Assembly (NCBI GenBank): GCA_041984585.1
Contig: JBHIXX010000001.1
Coordinates: 52,210-116,209, forward strand
DNA from: Pseudolysinimonas_A sp041984585
GTDB lineage: Bacteria; Actinomycetota; Actinomycetes; Actinomycetales; Microbacteriaceae
Length of the DNA stretch: 64,000 nt
Reading direction: 5' to 3'
Shown: piece by piece, positions 36,809 through 45,023 of the stretch
Position numbering within the stretch: the stretch's first letter is position 1
How the letters are laid out: every line of letters starts with the position of its first letter
Program-made: the position numbers and the translations under genes
The notes under the pieces: generated by a model
The model's database searches: none
What the model saw: only the letters and a program-made list of their open reading frames with translations
What the model was told of the DNA's origin: nothing

Positions 36809-37726
36809 ATGAGCACGACCCACACCGCCCCCGAGACCAGCGCGCCCGAGACCGGCACCAGCCGGGTGAAGCGAGGGCTCGCCGAGATGCTCAAGGGCGG
36901 CGTCATCATGGACGTCGTCACGGCGGACCAGGCGAAGATCGCCGAGGACGCCGGCGCCGTCGCGGTGATGGCGCTGGAGCGGGTGCCGGCCGACATCCGG
37001 GCCCAGGGCGGCGTGGCGCGGATGAGCGACCCCGACCTGATCGACGGCATCGTCGAGGCCGTGTCGATCCCGGTGATGGCGAAGGCCCGCATCGGTCACT
37101 TCGTCGAGGCGCAGGTGCTGCAGTCGCTCGGCGTCGACTACATCGACGAGTCCGAGGTGCTCTCGCCCGCCGACTACGTCAACCACATCGACAAGTGGCC
37201 GTTCACCGTGCCGTTCGTCTGCGGCGCCACCAACCTCGGCGAGGCGCTGCGCCGCATCACCGAGGGCGCGGCGATGATCCGCTCCAAGGGGGAGGCGGGC
37301 ACCGGCGACGTCTCCGAGGCGACCAAGCACATCCGCCAGATCACCGGCGAGATCAACGCGCTCAAGGCGAAGACGAAGGACGAGCTCTACGTCGCCGCGA
37401 AGGAGCTGCAGGCGCCCTACGAGCTGGTCGCCGAGATCGCCGCGACCGGCAAGCTCCCCGTCGTGCTGTTCACCGCCGGCGGTGTCGCCACCCCCGCCGA
37501 CGCGGCGATGATGATGCAGCTCGGCGCCGACGGCGTGTTCGTCGGTTCCGGCATCTTCAAGTCGGGCGACCCGGCGGCGCGCGCCGCGGCGATCGTCAAG
37601 GCGACCACGTTCTTCGACGACCCCGACGAGATCGCGAAGGCGTCGCGGGGCCTCGGCGAGGCCATGGTCGGCATCAACGTCGCCGACCTCGCCGCGCCGC
37701 ACCGCCTCGCCGAGCGTGGCTGGTAG
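36809..37726 (+). CDS. pdxS: Pyridoxal 5'-phosphate synthase subunit PdxS
   Basis: PdxS builds PLP directly from ribose 5-phosphate, glyceraldehyde 3-phosphate and ammonia delivered by PdxT, in a dodecameric complex. The 305-residue (beta/alpha)8 protein has the family sequence KRGLAEMLKGGVIMDVVTAD, VPADIRAQGGVARMSDP, the first catalytic Lys in PVMAKARIGHFVEAQ (about 92), and phosphate-binding GVATPADAAMMMQLGADGVF. Full length. It overlaps pdxT by 11 bases. Confidence 0.97.
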   Translation: MSTTHTAPETSAPETGTSRVKRGLAEMLKGGVIMDVVTADQAKIAEDAGAVAVMALERVPADIRAQGGVARMSDPDLIDGIVEAVSIPVMAKARIGHFVEAQVLQSLGVDYIDESEVLSPADYVNHIDKWPFTVPFVCGATNLGEALRRITEGAAMIRSKGEAGTGDVSEATKHIRQITGEINALKAKTKDELYVAAKELQAPYELVAEIAATGKLPVVLFTAGGVATPADAAMMMQLGADGVFVGSGIFKSGDPAARAAAIVKATTFFDDPDEIAKASRGLGEAMVGINVADLAAPHRLAERGW

Positions 37727-38354
37727 CGGCCAGGGCGTCCAGGTCCCGGGGGACGGCGCGGGCCACGGCCCGCAGGTCGGCGTCCTCGCGCTCCAGGGCG
37801 ACGTCCGCGAGCACCTCGCCGTGCTCGGCGGTCTCGGCGCCGACGCGCGCCCGGTGCGACGCCCCGCCGACCTCGACGCCGTCGCGGGCCTCGTCATCCC
37901 CGGCGGGGAGTCGAGCGTGATCGACAAGCTGGCACGCTCCTTCGACCTGTTCGACCCGATCCGGGCGCGCATCGCCGACGGCATGCCGGTCTACGGCACC
38001 TGCGCGGGCCTCATCCTGCTGGCCGACCGGATCGTCGACGGCATCACCGGACAGCAGACCTTCGGCGGGCTCGACGTCGTCGTGCGCCGCAACGCGTTCG
38101 GCACCCAGAACGACTCGTTCGAGGCCGACATCCCGATGCCCGACCTCGCCGACCCCGCCGTGCACGCCGTGTTCATCCGCGCCCCGGTCGTGGAGTCGGT
38201 GGGCGACGGCGTGACGGTGCTCGGCGCGCTCGACGACGGCCGCGTCGTCGCCGTGGAGCAGGGTCCGCTACTCGGCACCGCCTTCCACCCGGAGGTCACC
38301 GGCGAGCAGCGCTTCCACGCGCGGTTCCTCGAGACGGTGCGCACCGCGGGCTGA
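37716..38354 (+). CDS. pdxT: Pyridoxal 5'-phosphate synthase glutaminase subunit PdxT
   Basis: A 212-residue class I glutamine amidotransferase releasing ammonia for PdxS. Motifs: VGVLALQGDVREHLAVL at the start of the fold, LVIPGGESSVIDKL (oxyanion), VYGTCAGLILLA with nucleophile Cys 96, and GTAFHPEVTGEQRFH with the His/Glu pair. The GTG start at 37716 lies inside the end of pdxS, giving a 20-residue tail before the fold; a later start is possible. It is the second gene of the pdxST operon. Confidence 0.96.
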   Translation: MAGSGQGVQVPGDGAGHGPQVGVLALQGDVREHLAVLGGLGADARPVRRPADLDAVAGLVIPGGESSVIDKLARSFDLFDPIRARIADGMPVYGTCAGLILLADRIVDGITGQQTFGGLDVVVRRNAFGTQNDSFEADIPMPDLADPAVHAVFIRAPVVESVGDGVTVLGALDDGRVVAVEQGPLLGTAFHPEVTGEQRFHARFLETVRTAG

Positions 38355-38415
38355 CGACCCGGCGTCGGACCGGGATGCCGATGCGCGTCGGGCCCCGCAC
38401 CGCCAAGCTGAGGGG

Positions 38416-39021
38416 ATGAAGCTCTACAGCGACTACGGCGCGCGCCGCACCCGGCAGATCCTCGGCGACATCGCCGCCGTCGTGCTCATCGGACTCTGGG
38501 TGTGGTTCGGCGTCGGCGTGTTCCAGCTGGTCGACGGGCTGGCCGAGTACGGCCAGGGCATGGTCGAGGCCGGCTCCGGCATCGAGGAGTCGATGAACGA
38601 CGTGGGGGAGCAGCTCGGCGGGGTCCCGCTGATCGGGGGCGGCATCCGCGCCCCGTTCGACGCGGCGAGCGAGGCGGGGTCGGTGCTGGTCGAGGCCGGG
38701 GTGGCGCAGCAGGAGGCGGTGCATCGCCTGGCGCTGGGCCTGGGCGTCGGCATCCCGGCTCTGCCGATCCTCACCATCCTGTTGCTCTGGCTCGTGCCCC
38801 GCATCCGGTTCGTCCGCTCCGCGGCCCGCGCCCGGGAGGCGGTGGGCACGGCGGCCGGCCTCGACCTGCTCGCGCTGCGGGCGCTGGCGACGCAGAAACT
38901 CGCCGCGGTCACCGAGATCGCGCCCGACGCGCTCGAGGCCTGGCGGCGCGGCGACCCCGCCGTCACCCGGCGGCTGGCCGAGCTCGAGCTGCGGTCGGCG
39001 GGCATCCGCCTGCGCGAGTAG
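38416..39021 (+). CDS. Small membrane protein with two helices, unknown function
   Basis: A 201-residue protein: first membrane segment about residues 18-38 (AAVVLIGLWVWFGVGVFQLV), an extracytoplasmic part rich in Gly/Glu with helical periodicity, a second segment about 112-132 (ALPILTILLLWLVPRI), and a helical cytoplasmic tail. The layout with two flanking helices around a loop is reminiscent of small sensor or scaffold proteins but no family is recognised. GAGGGG lies directly upstream of the ATG. Confidence 0.75.
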   Translation: MKLYSDYGARRTRQILGDIAAVVLIGLWVWFGVGVFQLVDGLAEYGQGMVEAGSGIEESMNDVGEQLGGVPLIGGGIRAPFDAASEAGSVLVEAGVAQQEAVHRLALGLGVGIPALPILTILLLWLVPRIRFVRSAARAREAVGTAAGLDLLALRALATQKLAAVTEIAPDALEAWRRGDPAVTRRLAELELRSAGIRLRE

Positions 39022-39026
39022 CCGGC

Positions 39027-39485
39027 TCAGAGCTCGGCGCTGTGCAGCAGCACGTCGACCGGCCGCGCACTCGCGACGGCGCGGTAGGCGGCTGCGCCGC
39101 GCACCGTCGCGGCGAACGCGTCGGCGTCGGACGGGTCGAAGCACCACTCCTGCCCGCGCCCGAGCTCGCGGCGTGCGGGCGTCCACCGGTAGGCGAGCGT
39201 CATGCACACCTGCACGATCGGCTGACTCTCGTCGCCGGCGCGCACCAGCTGGCGCACCAGGTCGCAGGTGAATCGCCCGGCGTCGGCATCCGGACCCCAC
39301 TGGAACAGCAGGGCGTCGCCGCGGTCGGGGATCGAGGTGTGCTGCCCGCGGGTGTCGCGGTAGAAGCCGAGCACAACGCGCAACGCCTCCGGCGCGCGCA
39401 GGTCGGCGGTCGCCACGCCCGCGCCGTCGAGGTAGCGCCGCAGGGCGTTCTCCGCGTAGGCGATGCGGAACCAGGGCGACGGCAC
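39027..39485 (-). CDS. Uncharacterised soluble protein
   Basis: A 152-residue protein that I do not recognise. It begins MPSPWFRIAYAENALRRYLD and is alpha/beta with TWGPDADAGRFTCDLVRQL-like parts and LGRGQEWCFDP. No membrane segment or catalytic motif stands out. The GTG start lies six bases after minus-strand TACACT (39492-39497), suggesting a leaderless transcript divergent from yebC. It converges with the two-helix membrane protein gene. Confidence 0.7.
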   Translation of the reverse strand: MPSPWFRIAYAENALRRYLDGAGVATADLRAPEALRVVLGFYRDTRGQHTSIPDRGDALLFQWGPDADAGRFTCDLVRQLVRAGDESQPIVQVCMTLAYRWTPARRELGRGQEWCFDPSDADAFAATVRGAAAYRAVASARPVDVLLHSAEL

Positions 39486-39566
39486 CCGCCGAGTGTAGCG
39501 ACGCGGCCGGGCCGCCGGGAGGGGAGCCGGCGGGCCCCGGCGCGGGGGACCAGGGGCGCCGCTGGA

Positions 39567-39572
39567 TAGGAT
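39567..39572 (+). promoter_or_regulatory. -10 element TAGGAT of yebC (leaderless)
   Basis: TAGGAT ends seven bases before the yebC ATG at 39580; no ribosome-binding site is visible. Confidence 0.58.
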
Positions 39573-39579
39573 GGCCCTC

Positions 39580-40344
39580 ATGTCCGGGCACTCCAAATGG
39601 GCGACGACGAAGCACAAGAAGGCCGTCATCGACGCGCGCCGCGCGAAGTCGTTCGCCAAGCTGATCAAGAACATCGAGGTCGCGGCGAAGCTCGGGGGCG
39701 CCGACCTCGCGGGCAACCCGACGCTCTACGACGCCGTGCAGAAGGCGAAGAAGACGTCGGTCCCGAACGACAACATCGACCGCGCGATCAAGCGCGGCGC
39801 GGGCATCTCGGGCGACGCCGTCGAGTACTCGACGATCATGTACGAGGGCTACGCGCCGAACGGCGTCGCGCTGCTGATCGAGTGCCTCACCGACAACAAG
39901 AACCGCGCCGCCGCCGAGGTGCGAACGGCGATGACGCGCAACGGCGGCACCATGGCCGACCCCGGCAGCGTCGCCTACAACTTCAACCGCAAGGGCGTCA
40001 TCTCGATCACCAAGACCGATGACGTGACGGAGGACGACATCCTGCTCGCCGTGCTCGACGCCGGCGCGGAGGAGGTCGTCGACCAGGGCGGCGGGTTCGA
40101 GGTCATCACCGACCCGTCGCAGCTCGTCGAGGCGCGCACCGCGCTGCAGGCGGCCGGCATCGACTACGACTCGGCCGAGGCCGAGTTCGTGCCGACGGTC
40201 ACCGTGCCGGTCGACGCCGACACGGCGCGCAAGGTGATGCGCCTGATCGACGCGCTCGACGACAGCGACGACGTGCAGAACGTGTTCAGCAACTACGACA
40301 TCCCAGCCGACGTGCAGGCGGAGCTCGACGCCGACGACGAGTGA
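39580..40344 (+). CDS. yebC: YebC/PmpR/TACO1 family protein
   Basis: A 254-residue protein of the YebC family: long annotated as a transcriptional regulator, with later work on relatives pointing to relief of ribosome stalling. Family N-terminus SGHSKWATTKHKKAVIDARR, then AAKLGGADLAGNPTLYDAV and NIDRAIKRGAGISGDAVEY; acidic C-terminal domain. I chose ATG 39580 over the in-frame ATG at 39571 to match the family. It sits ahead of ruvCAB, a widely conserved order. Confidence 0.95.
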   Translation: MSGHSKWATTKHKKAVIDARRAKSFAKLIKNIEVAAKLGGADLAGNPTLYDAVQKAKKTSVPNDNIDRAIKRGAGISGDAVEYSTIMYEGYAPNGVALLIECLTDNKNRAAAEVRTAMTRNGGTMADPGSVAYNFNRKGVISITKTDDVTEDDILLAVLDAGAEEVVDQGGGFEVITDPSQLVEARTALQAAGIDYDSAEAEFVPTVTVPVDADTARKVMRLIDALDDSDDVQNVFSNYDIPADVQAELDADDE

Positions 40345-40420
40345 CGGCCGGTCCGGACTCCACACCGTGCTGGGGGCGACCTGGCTCGGCGACGGAGCCG
40401 GCCGACACGCGCGCCGAGTA

Positions 40421-40436
40421 TCGAACGAATGTACGA
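40421..40436. promoter_or_regulatory. LexA (SOS) box upstream of ruvC
   Basis: TCGAACGAATGTACGA matches the actinobacterial/Gram-positive LexA consensus TCGAAC-N4-GTTCGA at 11 of 12 fixed positions. It lies ten bases upstream of the ruvC -10 element, in the promoter spacer, so bound LexA would block RNA polymerase. Confidence 0.8.
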
Positions 40437-40445
40437 ACGCTCCCG

Positions 40446-40451
40446 TAGCCT
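40446..40451 (+). promoter_or_regulatory. -10 element TAGCCT of ruvC (leaderless)
   Basis: TAGCCT ends six bases before the GTG start of ruvC, ten bases after the LexA box. Confidence 0.6.
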
Positions 40452-40457
40452 GACGGG

Positions 40458-41027
40458 GTGCGCGTACTGGGTATCGACCCCGGCCTGACCCGCTGCGGGG
40501 TCGGCGTCGTCGACGTGCGCCCCGACCGTCGGGCGACGCTCGTGCACGTCTCGGTGCTGCGCACCCCCGCCGACCAGCCCCTCGCCGAACGGCTGCTGAC
40601 CGTGTCGCGGGGCATCGCCGCCGCGCTCGGCGAGTTCGAGCCCACCGCGGTCGCCGTGGAGCGGGTGTTCGCCCAGCACAACCTGCGCACCGTCATGGGC
40701 ACGGCGCAGGCCAGCGGGGTGGCCCTCGCGCTCGCCGCCGAGCGGGGGATCGCGGTGGGGCTGCACACGCCGAGCGAGGTGAAGGCGGCGATCACCGGGT
40801 ACGGCTCGGCCGGCAAGGCGCAGGTGGGTGCGATGGTGGCCCGGGTGCTGGGGCTGGATGCCGCCCCCACCCCGGCGGACGCGTCCGACGCGCTGGCCCT
40901 CGCGATCTGCCACGCCTGGCGCGGACCGGTCGCTCCCGTCGGCGCGGCGTCCGGGGCGCTCACCCCGGCGCAGCGCGCCTGGCGGGCGGCGGAGAGGTCG
41001 TCGGCCGTGCGTAGGGTGGCGCCATGA
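40458..41027 (+). CDS. ruvC: Crossover junction endodeoxyribonuclease RuvC
   Basis: A 189-residue Holliday-junction resolvase cutting junctions symmetrically. Acidic catalytic residues are in RVLGIDPGLTRCGVGVVD (Asp near 7), the Glu of TAVAVERVFAQHNLRTVMG, and the pair DAAPTPADASDALALAICHAW near the C-terminus. The GTG start is supported by the -10 element. Overlaps ruvA by four bases, forming the ruvCAB operon. Confidence 0.97.
   Translation: MRVLGIDPGLTRCGVGVVDVRPDRRATLVHVSVLRTPADQPLAERLLTVSRGIAAALGEFEPTAVAVERVFAQHNLRTVMGTAQASGVALALAAERGIAVGLHTPSEVKAAITGYGSAGKAQVGAMVARVLGLDAAPTPADASDALALAICHAWRGPVAPVGAASGALTPAQRAWRAAERSSAVRRVAP
41012..41017 (+). promoter_or_regulatory. Possible internal -10 element TAGGGT before ruvA
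   Basis: TAGGGT inside the 3' end of ruvC ends six bases before the ruvA ATG. It matches the leaderless pattern and may give an extra ruvAB transcript. Confidence 0.4.
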
Positions 41028-41635
41028 TCTCCTCGGTGCGCGGCGTCGTGCTCGCGCTCACCGGCTCGGCGGCCGTCGTCGAGGTCGGCGGCGTGGGACT
41101 CGCCGTGCAGGTCACGCCCCGCCACGCGACGTCGCTCCGCGTCGGGCAGGAGGCGCGGCTGCACACCGCGCTGATCGTGCGCGACGACGACCTCAGCCTG
41201 TTCGGCTTCGAGACCGCGGAGCAGCTCGACGTCTTCGACCTGCTGCGCGGCGTCTCCGGTGTGGGCCCGAAGTCGGCGCTCGGCGTGCTCGCCGCACTGA
41301 CCCCCGACGAGATCGCCCGCGCGGTCGCCGACGAAGACGACGTCCCGTTCCGCAAGGTCTCCGGCATCGGGCCGAAGACGGCGAAGCTGCTCGCCGTGTC
41401 GCTCGCCGGCAAGCTGCTCCCGCCCCCGGCGGCCGGGCCGTCTGCATCCGCCGCGTCGCGCGCGCCCGACGTCACCGCGCAGGTGGTCGAGGCCCTGGTC
41501 GGGCTCGGCTGGAACGAGCGGGTCGCCGGTCAGGCGGTCGACGAGGTCGTGGGCGAGGCGGATGCGACCCTGCCGGTGCCCGCGCTGCTGCGCCTCGCGC
41601 TCGCCCGGCTCGGTCCGCAGCAGGTGCGCTCGTGA
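41024..41635 (+). CDS. ruvA: Holliday junction branch migration protein RuvA
   Basis: A 203-residue junction-recognition subunit that loads RuvB on Holliday junctions as a tetramer. Family layout: N-terminal OB domain (MISSVRGVVLALTGSAAVVE), helix-hairpin-helix repeats (DLLRGVSGVGPKSALGVLAAL and VSGIGPKTAKLLAV), an Ala/Pro linker, and a C-terminal three-helix domain (VVEALVGLGWNERVAGQAVD) contacting RuvB. Overlaps ruvC and ruvB by four bases each. Confidence 0.97.
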   Translation: MISSVRGVVLALTGSAAVVEVGGVGLAVQVTPRHATSLRVGQEARLHTALIVRDDDLSLFGFETAEQLDVFDLLRGVSGVGPKSALGVLAALTPDEIARAVADEDDVPFRKVSGIGPKTAKLLAVSLAGKLLPPPAAGPSASAASRAPDVTAQVVEALVGLGWNERVAGQAVDEVVGEADATLPVPALLRLALARLGPQQVRS

Positions 41636-42714
41636 GCGCCCGCGAGCCCGACGAGCACCTCGCCGACGCCGGCTGGGCGGAGTCGCCCGCGGCCGAGGGC
41701 GTGGTGCGACCCGGTCCGGAGTCGGAGGCGGAGCTCGCCTTCGAGGGGGCGCTGCGGCCGACGACGCTCGCCGACTTCGTCGGCCAGTCGAAGGTGCGGG
41801 GCCAGTTGCAGCTGCTGCTCGACGCGGCCGCGCTGCAGCACCGCACCCCCGACCACATCCTGCTCGCCGGACCGCCCGGTCTCGGCAAGACGACGCTCGC
41901 GATGATCGTCGCCCACGAGTCGGGTCGGCCGCTGCGGATGTCGTCCGGTCCCGCCATCCAGCACGCCGGCGACCTCGCGGCCCTGCTGTCGAGCCTCGTG
42001 CCCGGTGAGGTGCTGTTCGTCGACGAGATCCACCGGATGGCGCGCAGCGCCGAGGAGATGCTCTACCTCGCGATGGAGGACTTCCGCATCGACATCATGG
42101 TGGGCAAGGGCGCCGGCGCGACCAGCATCCCGCTCGATCTGGCCCCGTTCACGCTCGTCGGCGCGACCACCCGCTCGGGACTGCTGCCGAACCCGCTGCG
42201 CGACCGGTTCGGCTTCACCGCCAACCTTGAGTTCTACGAGACCGGCGAGCTCGACGAGGTGCTCGCCCGCGCGGCGCGGCTGCTCGACCTCGACGTGCCG
42301 GCCGACGCCCGACGCGAGATCGCGAGCCGCAGCCGCGGCACCCCGCGCATCGCCAACCGGCTGCTCCGCCGGGTGCGCGACTACGCGCTCGTGCACGCGG
42401 GCGGCGCCGACCTCGCCGCGGTGCACGCCGCGCTCGAGCTGTACGACGTCGACCCGCTCGGGCTCGACCGGCTCGACCGGGCCGTGCTCGAGATGATCGT
42501 TACCCGGTTCGACGGCGGCCCCGTCGGGCTCAACACCCTCGCCGTCTCGGTCGGCGAGGAGGCGGAGACCATCGAGTCGGTCGTCGAGCCCTTCCTGGTG
42601 CGGATCGGGATGCTCACCCGCACCCCGCGCGGCCGCGTGGCCACCCGGCTGGCGTGGGACCACCTCGGCGTCCCGCGACGCTCCCAGGGGACGCTGTTCG
42701 ACGATGACGTATGA
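41632..42714 (+). CDS. ruvB: Holliday junction branch migration ATPase RuvB
   Basis: A 360-residue AAA+ motor driving branch migration with RuvA. Visible: RPTTLADFVGQSKVRGQL, Walker A GPPGLGKTTLAMIVA (about 81), Walker B VLFVDEIHRMARSAEEML, sensor 1 TLVGATTRSGLLPNPLRDRF, arginine-finger region and winged-helix end IGMLTRTPRGRVATRLAWDHLG. The GTG start at 41632 sits in a GTGA overlap with ruvA. TATGAT at its 3' end (42710-42715) may be part of a yajC promoter. Confidence 0.97.
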   Translation: MSAREPDEHLADAGWAESPAAEGVVRPGPESEAELAFEGALRPTTLADFVGQSKVRGQLQLLLDAAALQHRTPDHILLAGPPGLGKTTLAMIVAHESGRPLRMSSGPAIQHAGDLAALLSSLVPGEVLFVDEIHRMARSAEEMLYLAMEDFRIDIMVGKGAGATSIPLDLAPFTLVGATTRSGLLPNPLRDRFGFTANLEFYETGELDEVLARAARLLDLDVPADARREIASRSRGTPRIANRLLRRVRDYALVHAGGADLAAVHAALELYDVDPLGLDRLDRAVLEMIVTRFDGGPVGLNTLAVSVGEEAETIESVVEPFLVRIGMLTRTPRGRVATRLAWDHLGVPRRSQGTLFDDDV

Positions 42715-42784
42715 TTCGAGGGATCCGCGCGGTTCCCGCTGAAGGTCGAGCCGCCACCCCCTCCAGAGAGTCCCGAGACCCCAC

Positions 42785-43174
42785 ATGCCTTTCGATCCGC
42801 TGACAATCGGCCTCATCGTCCTCGCGGCGGTGCTCTTCTTCTTCATGTTCCGCAGCCAGCGCAAGCGCCGCCAGGAGCAGGAGAAGCTGCAGGACCAGAT
42901 GGTGGTCGGTGCCGAGGTGATGACCTCGCAGGGCATCTTCGGCACGATCGTCTCGATCGACGAGGACGAGAACCAGGTCGTCATCGAGAGCACGCCCGGC
43001 ACCAAGCTGCGCGTGCACCGGCAGACCCTCGCCCGCGTCGTCGAGGACGAGGTGCCGACCGACGACGCCGGGCCGAGCCTCAACGAGTCGTCGGTCGAGC
43101 CGATGGCCGAGCCGGAGTTCGGCGAGCGCGTCGACGACGACAAGCCGAAGCCGCGCAAGAAGTCCTCCGAGTAA
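42785..43174 (+). CDS. yajC: Preprotein translocase accessory subunit YajC
   Basis: A 129-residue single-span membrane protein, partner of SecDF in the Sec translocase. The helix is ITIGLIVLAAVLFFFMFRSQ-like (about residues 6-24), followed by the family sequence RKRRQEQEKLQDQMVVGAEV, MTSQGIFGTIVSIDEDENQV and TPGTKLRVHRQTLARVVED. The C-terminal tail is acidic then basic and longer than in E. coli. It is the first gene of yajC-secD-secF. Confidence 0.95.
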   Translation: MPFDPLTIGLIVLAAVLFFFMFRSQRKRRQEQEKLQDQMVVGAEVMTSQGIFGTIVSIDEDENQVVIESTPGTKLRVHRQTLARVVEDEVPTDDAGPSLNESSVEPMAEPEFGERVDDDKPKPRKKSSE

Positions 43175-43283
43175 CCACTAGCCTGGTGAGTCGGTCCGGC
43201 AGCCCCGGGCCGCGCATCCCCGCCAGCCCGGGCGACCGTCGTCGCGCCGGCTGGCCCGCCGAGGAAGAAAGCAGAGCCGCCGC

Positions 43284-45023
43284 GTGGTGACGAGGTCCAC
43301 ACCGGTCCGCAAGGCCTGGAGGTCGCTGACCGGCCTGCTGGTGATCATCGCGGCGCTGACCGCGATCCTCACCGGGGGCGTGCTCTGGAGCAACGCCGAG
43401 TGGACGCCGAAGCTCGGCCTCGACCTTGAGGGCGGCACGCAGATCATCCTCGCCCCGTCGCTGGCCGACGGCGAGACGGTCTCGCAGGAGCAGCTCGACC
43501 AGGCCGTGTCGATCATCCGCCAGCGCGTCGACGCGAGCGGTGTCTCCGAGGCGGCGATCTCGACGTCGGGCACCAACATCGTGGTCGACATCCCGGGGGA
43601 GCCCGACCAGGCGACCCTCGACCGCATCCAGGCGTCGGCCAAGCTCGAGTTCCGGGCGGTGCTGCTCGCCGACGTCGCGTCGAACGTCATCGTCGACACC
43701 CCCGAGGCGACCGACCCCGCCGTCGACGGCGAGACGACCGACGGTGAGACCACCGACGGCTCCGCCGAAGACGTCGCCGATGCGACTCCGAGCCCGACGC
43801 CGACCGACGCGAGCGACCTCGCCTGGGTGACCGACGAGCTGCAGGCCGACTTCAACGCGTTCGACTGCTCGACCCTCGAGTCGGCGGAGACCAACGTCGC
43901 GCCGGCCGACGAGCCGCTCATCACCTGCTCCGACGACGGCACGGTCAAGTACCTGCTCGGCATCGTCGAGGTGTCGGGCGAGATGATCGCGGATGCCTCC
44001 GCCGGCCTCCGCACCACCGCGCAGGGCGCGCTGACCAACGACTGGGCGGTGAACATCGAGTTCACCGGCGAGGGCCAGGAGGCCTTCGGCGACGTGACCA
44101 CCCGCCTGTTCGGCCTCACCGGGGTGCGCAACCAGTTCGCGATCGTCCTCGACGGCCGCGTGATCTCCGCCCCGACGACGAATGCGGCGATCACCGACGG
44201 CCGCGCCGAGATCTCCGGCACCTTCACTCAGGAGTCGGCGGAGACCCTCGCGAACCAGCTCAAGTACGGCGCGCTGCCGATCGGCTTCACCGTGCAGAGC
44301 CGCGACACCATCTCGGCCACGCTCGGCGCCAGCCAGCTGCAGAGCGGGCTCATCGCCGGCCTGGTCGGCCTGATCCTGGTGGTCATCTACTCGTTCTTCC
44401 AGTACCGGCTCCTGGCGTCGGTGACGATCGCCTCGCTGATCGTCGCCGGCGGCCTCACCTACCTCACGATCACCCTCATGGCGTGGCGGTACGACTACCG
44501 GCTCACGCTGGCCGGCGTCGCGGGTTTGATCGTCGCCATCGGCTTCACGGTCGACTCGTTCATCGTCTACTTCGAACGCATCCGTGACGAGCTCCGCGAC
44601 GGCCGAGGCCTGGTCGGCGCGGTCGAAGCCGGCTGGACGCGGGCGCTGCGCACGATCCTGGCGGCCAAGGGCGTCAACCTCCTGTCGGCGGTCATCCTGT
44701 TCCTCGTCGCGGTCGGCAACGTGCAGGGCTTCGCGCTGACCCTCGGCATCACGGTGATCATCGACGTGCTCGTCGTGCTGCTCTTCACCCACCCGATGCT
44801 GCAGCTGCTCGCCACCACGCGGTTCTTCTCCAGCGGGCATCCGCTGTCGGGACTCGACCCGACCGCGCTCGGCGCCGTGTACCGCGGGCGCGCGCAGTTC
44901 CGCACCTCCGTCGAGGCGCGGCGCAGCGGCGCGTCCCGCGAGGCGGGCAAGAGGCAGACGATCGCCGAGCGCAAGGCCGCGGAGCTCGCGTCGTCGACGA
45001 AGGACGGGAAGGGGGCCCGCTGA
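43284..45023 (+). CDS. secD: Protein translocase subunit SecD
   Basis: A 579-residue proton-driven subunit of the SecDF complex that pulls exported proteins across the membrane. One N-terminal helix, then LGLDLEGGTQIILAPSL (P1 domain start), a large extracytoplasmic region with an Asp/Thr-rich insert (about 140-175, ATDPAVDGETTDGETTDGS), and the C-terminal RND-like five-helix block from SGLIAGLVGLILVVIYSFFQ, containing GFTVDSFIVYFERIRDELR with the proton-relay Asp. GTG start. It overlaps secF by one base. Confidence 0.96.
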   Translation: MVTRSTPVRKAWRSLTGLLVIIAALTAILTGGVLWSNAEWTPKLGLDLEGGTQIILAPSLADGETVSQEQLDQAVSIIRQRVDASGVSEAAISTSGTNIVVDIPGEPDQATLDRIQASAKLEFRAVLLADVASNVIVDTPEATDPAVDGETTDGETTDGSAEDVADATPSPTPTDASDLAWVTDELQADFNAFDCSTLESAETNVAPADEPLITCSDDGTVKYLLGIVEVSGEMIADASAGLRTTAQGALTNDWAVNIEFTGEGQEAFGDVTTRLFGLTGVRNQFAIVLDGRVISAPTTNAAITDGRAEISGTFTQESAETLANQLKYGALPIGFTVQSRDTISATLGASQLQSGLIAGLVGLILVVIYSFFQYRLLASVTIASLIVAGGLTYLTITLMAWRYDYRLTLAGVAGLIVAIGFTVDSFIVYFERIRDELRDGRGLVGAVEAGWTRALRTILAAKGVNLLSAVILFLVAVGNVQGFALTLGITVIIDVLVVLLFTHPMLQLLATTRFFSSGHPLSGLDPTALGAVYRGRAQFRTSVEARRSGASREAGKRQTIAERKAAELASSTKDGKGAR

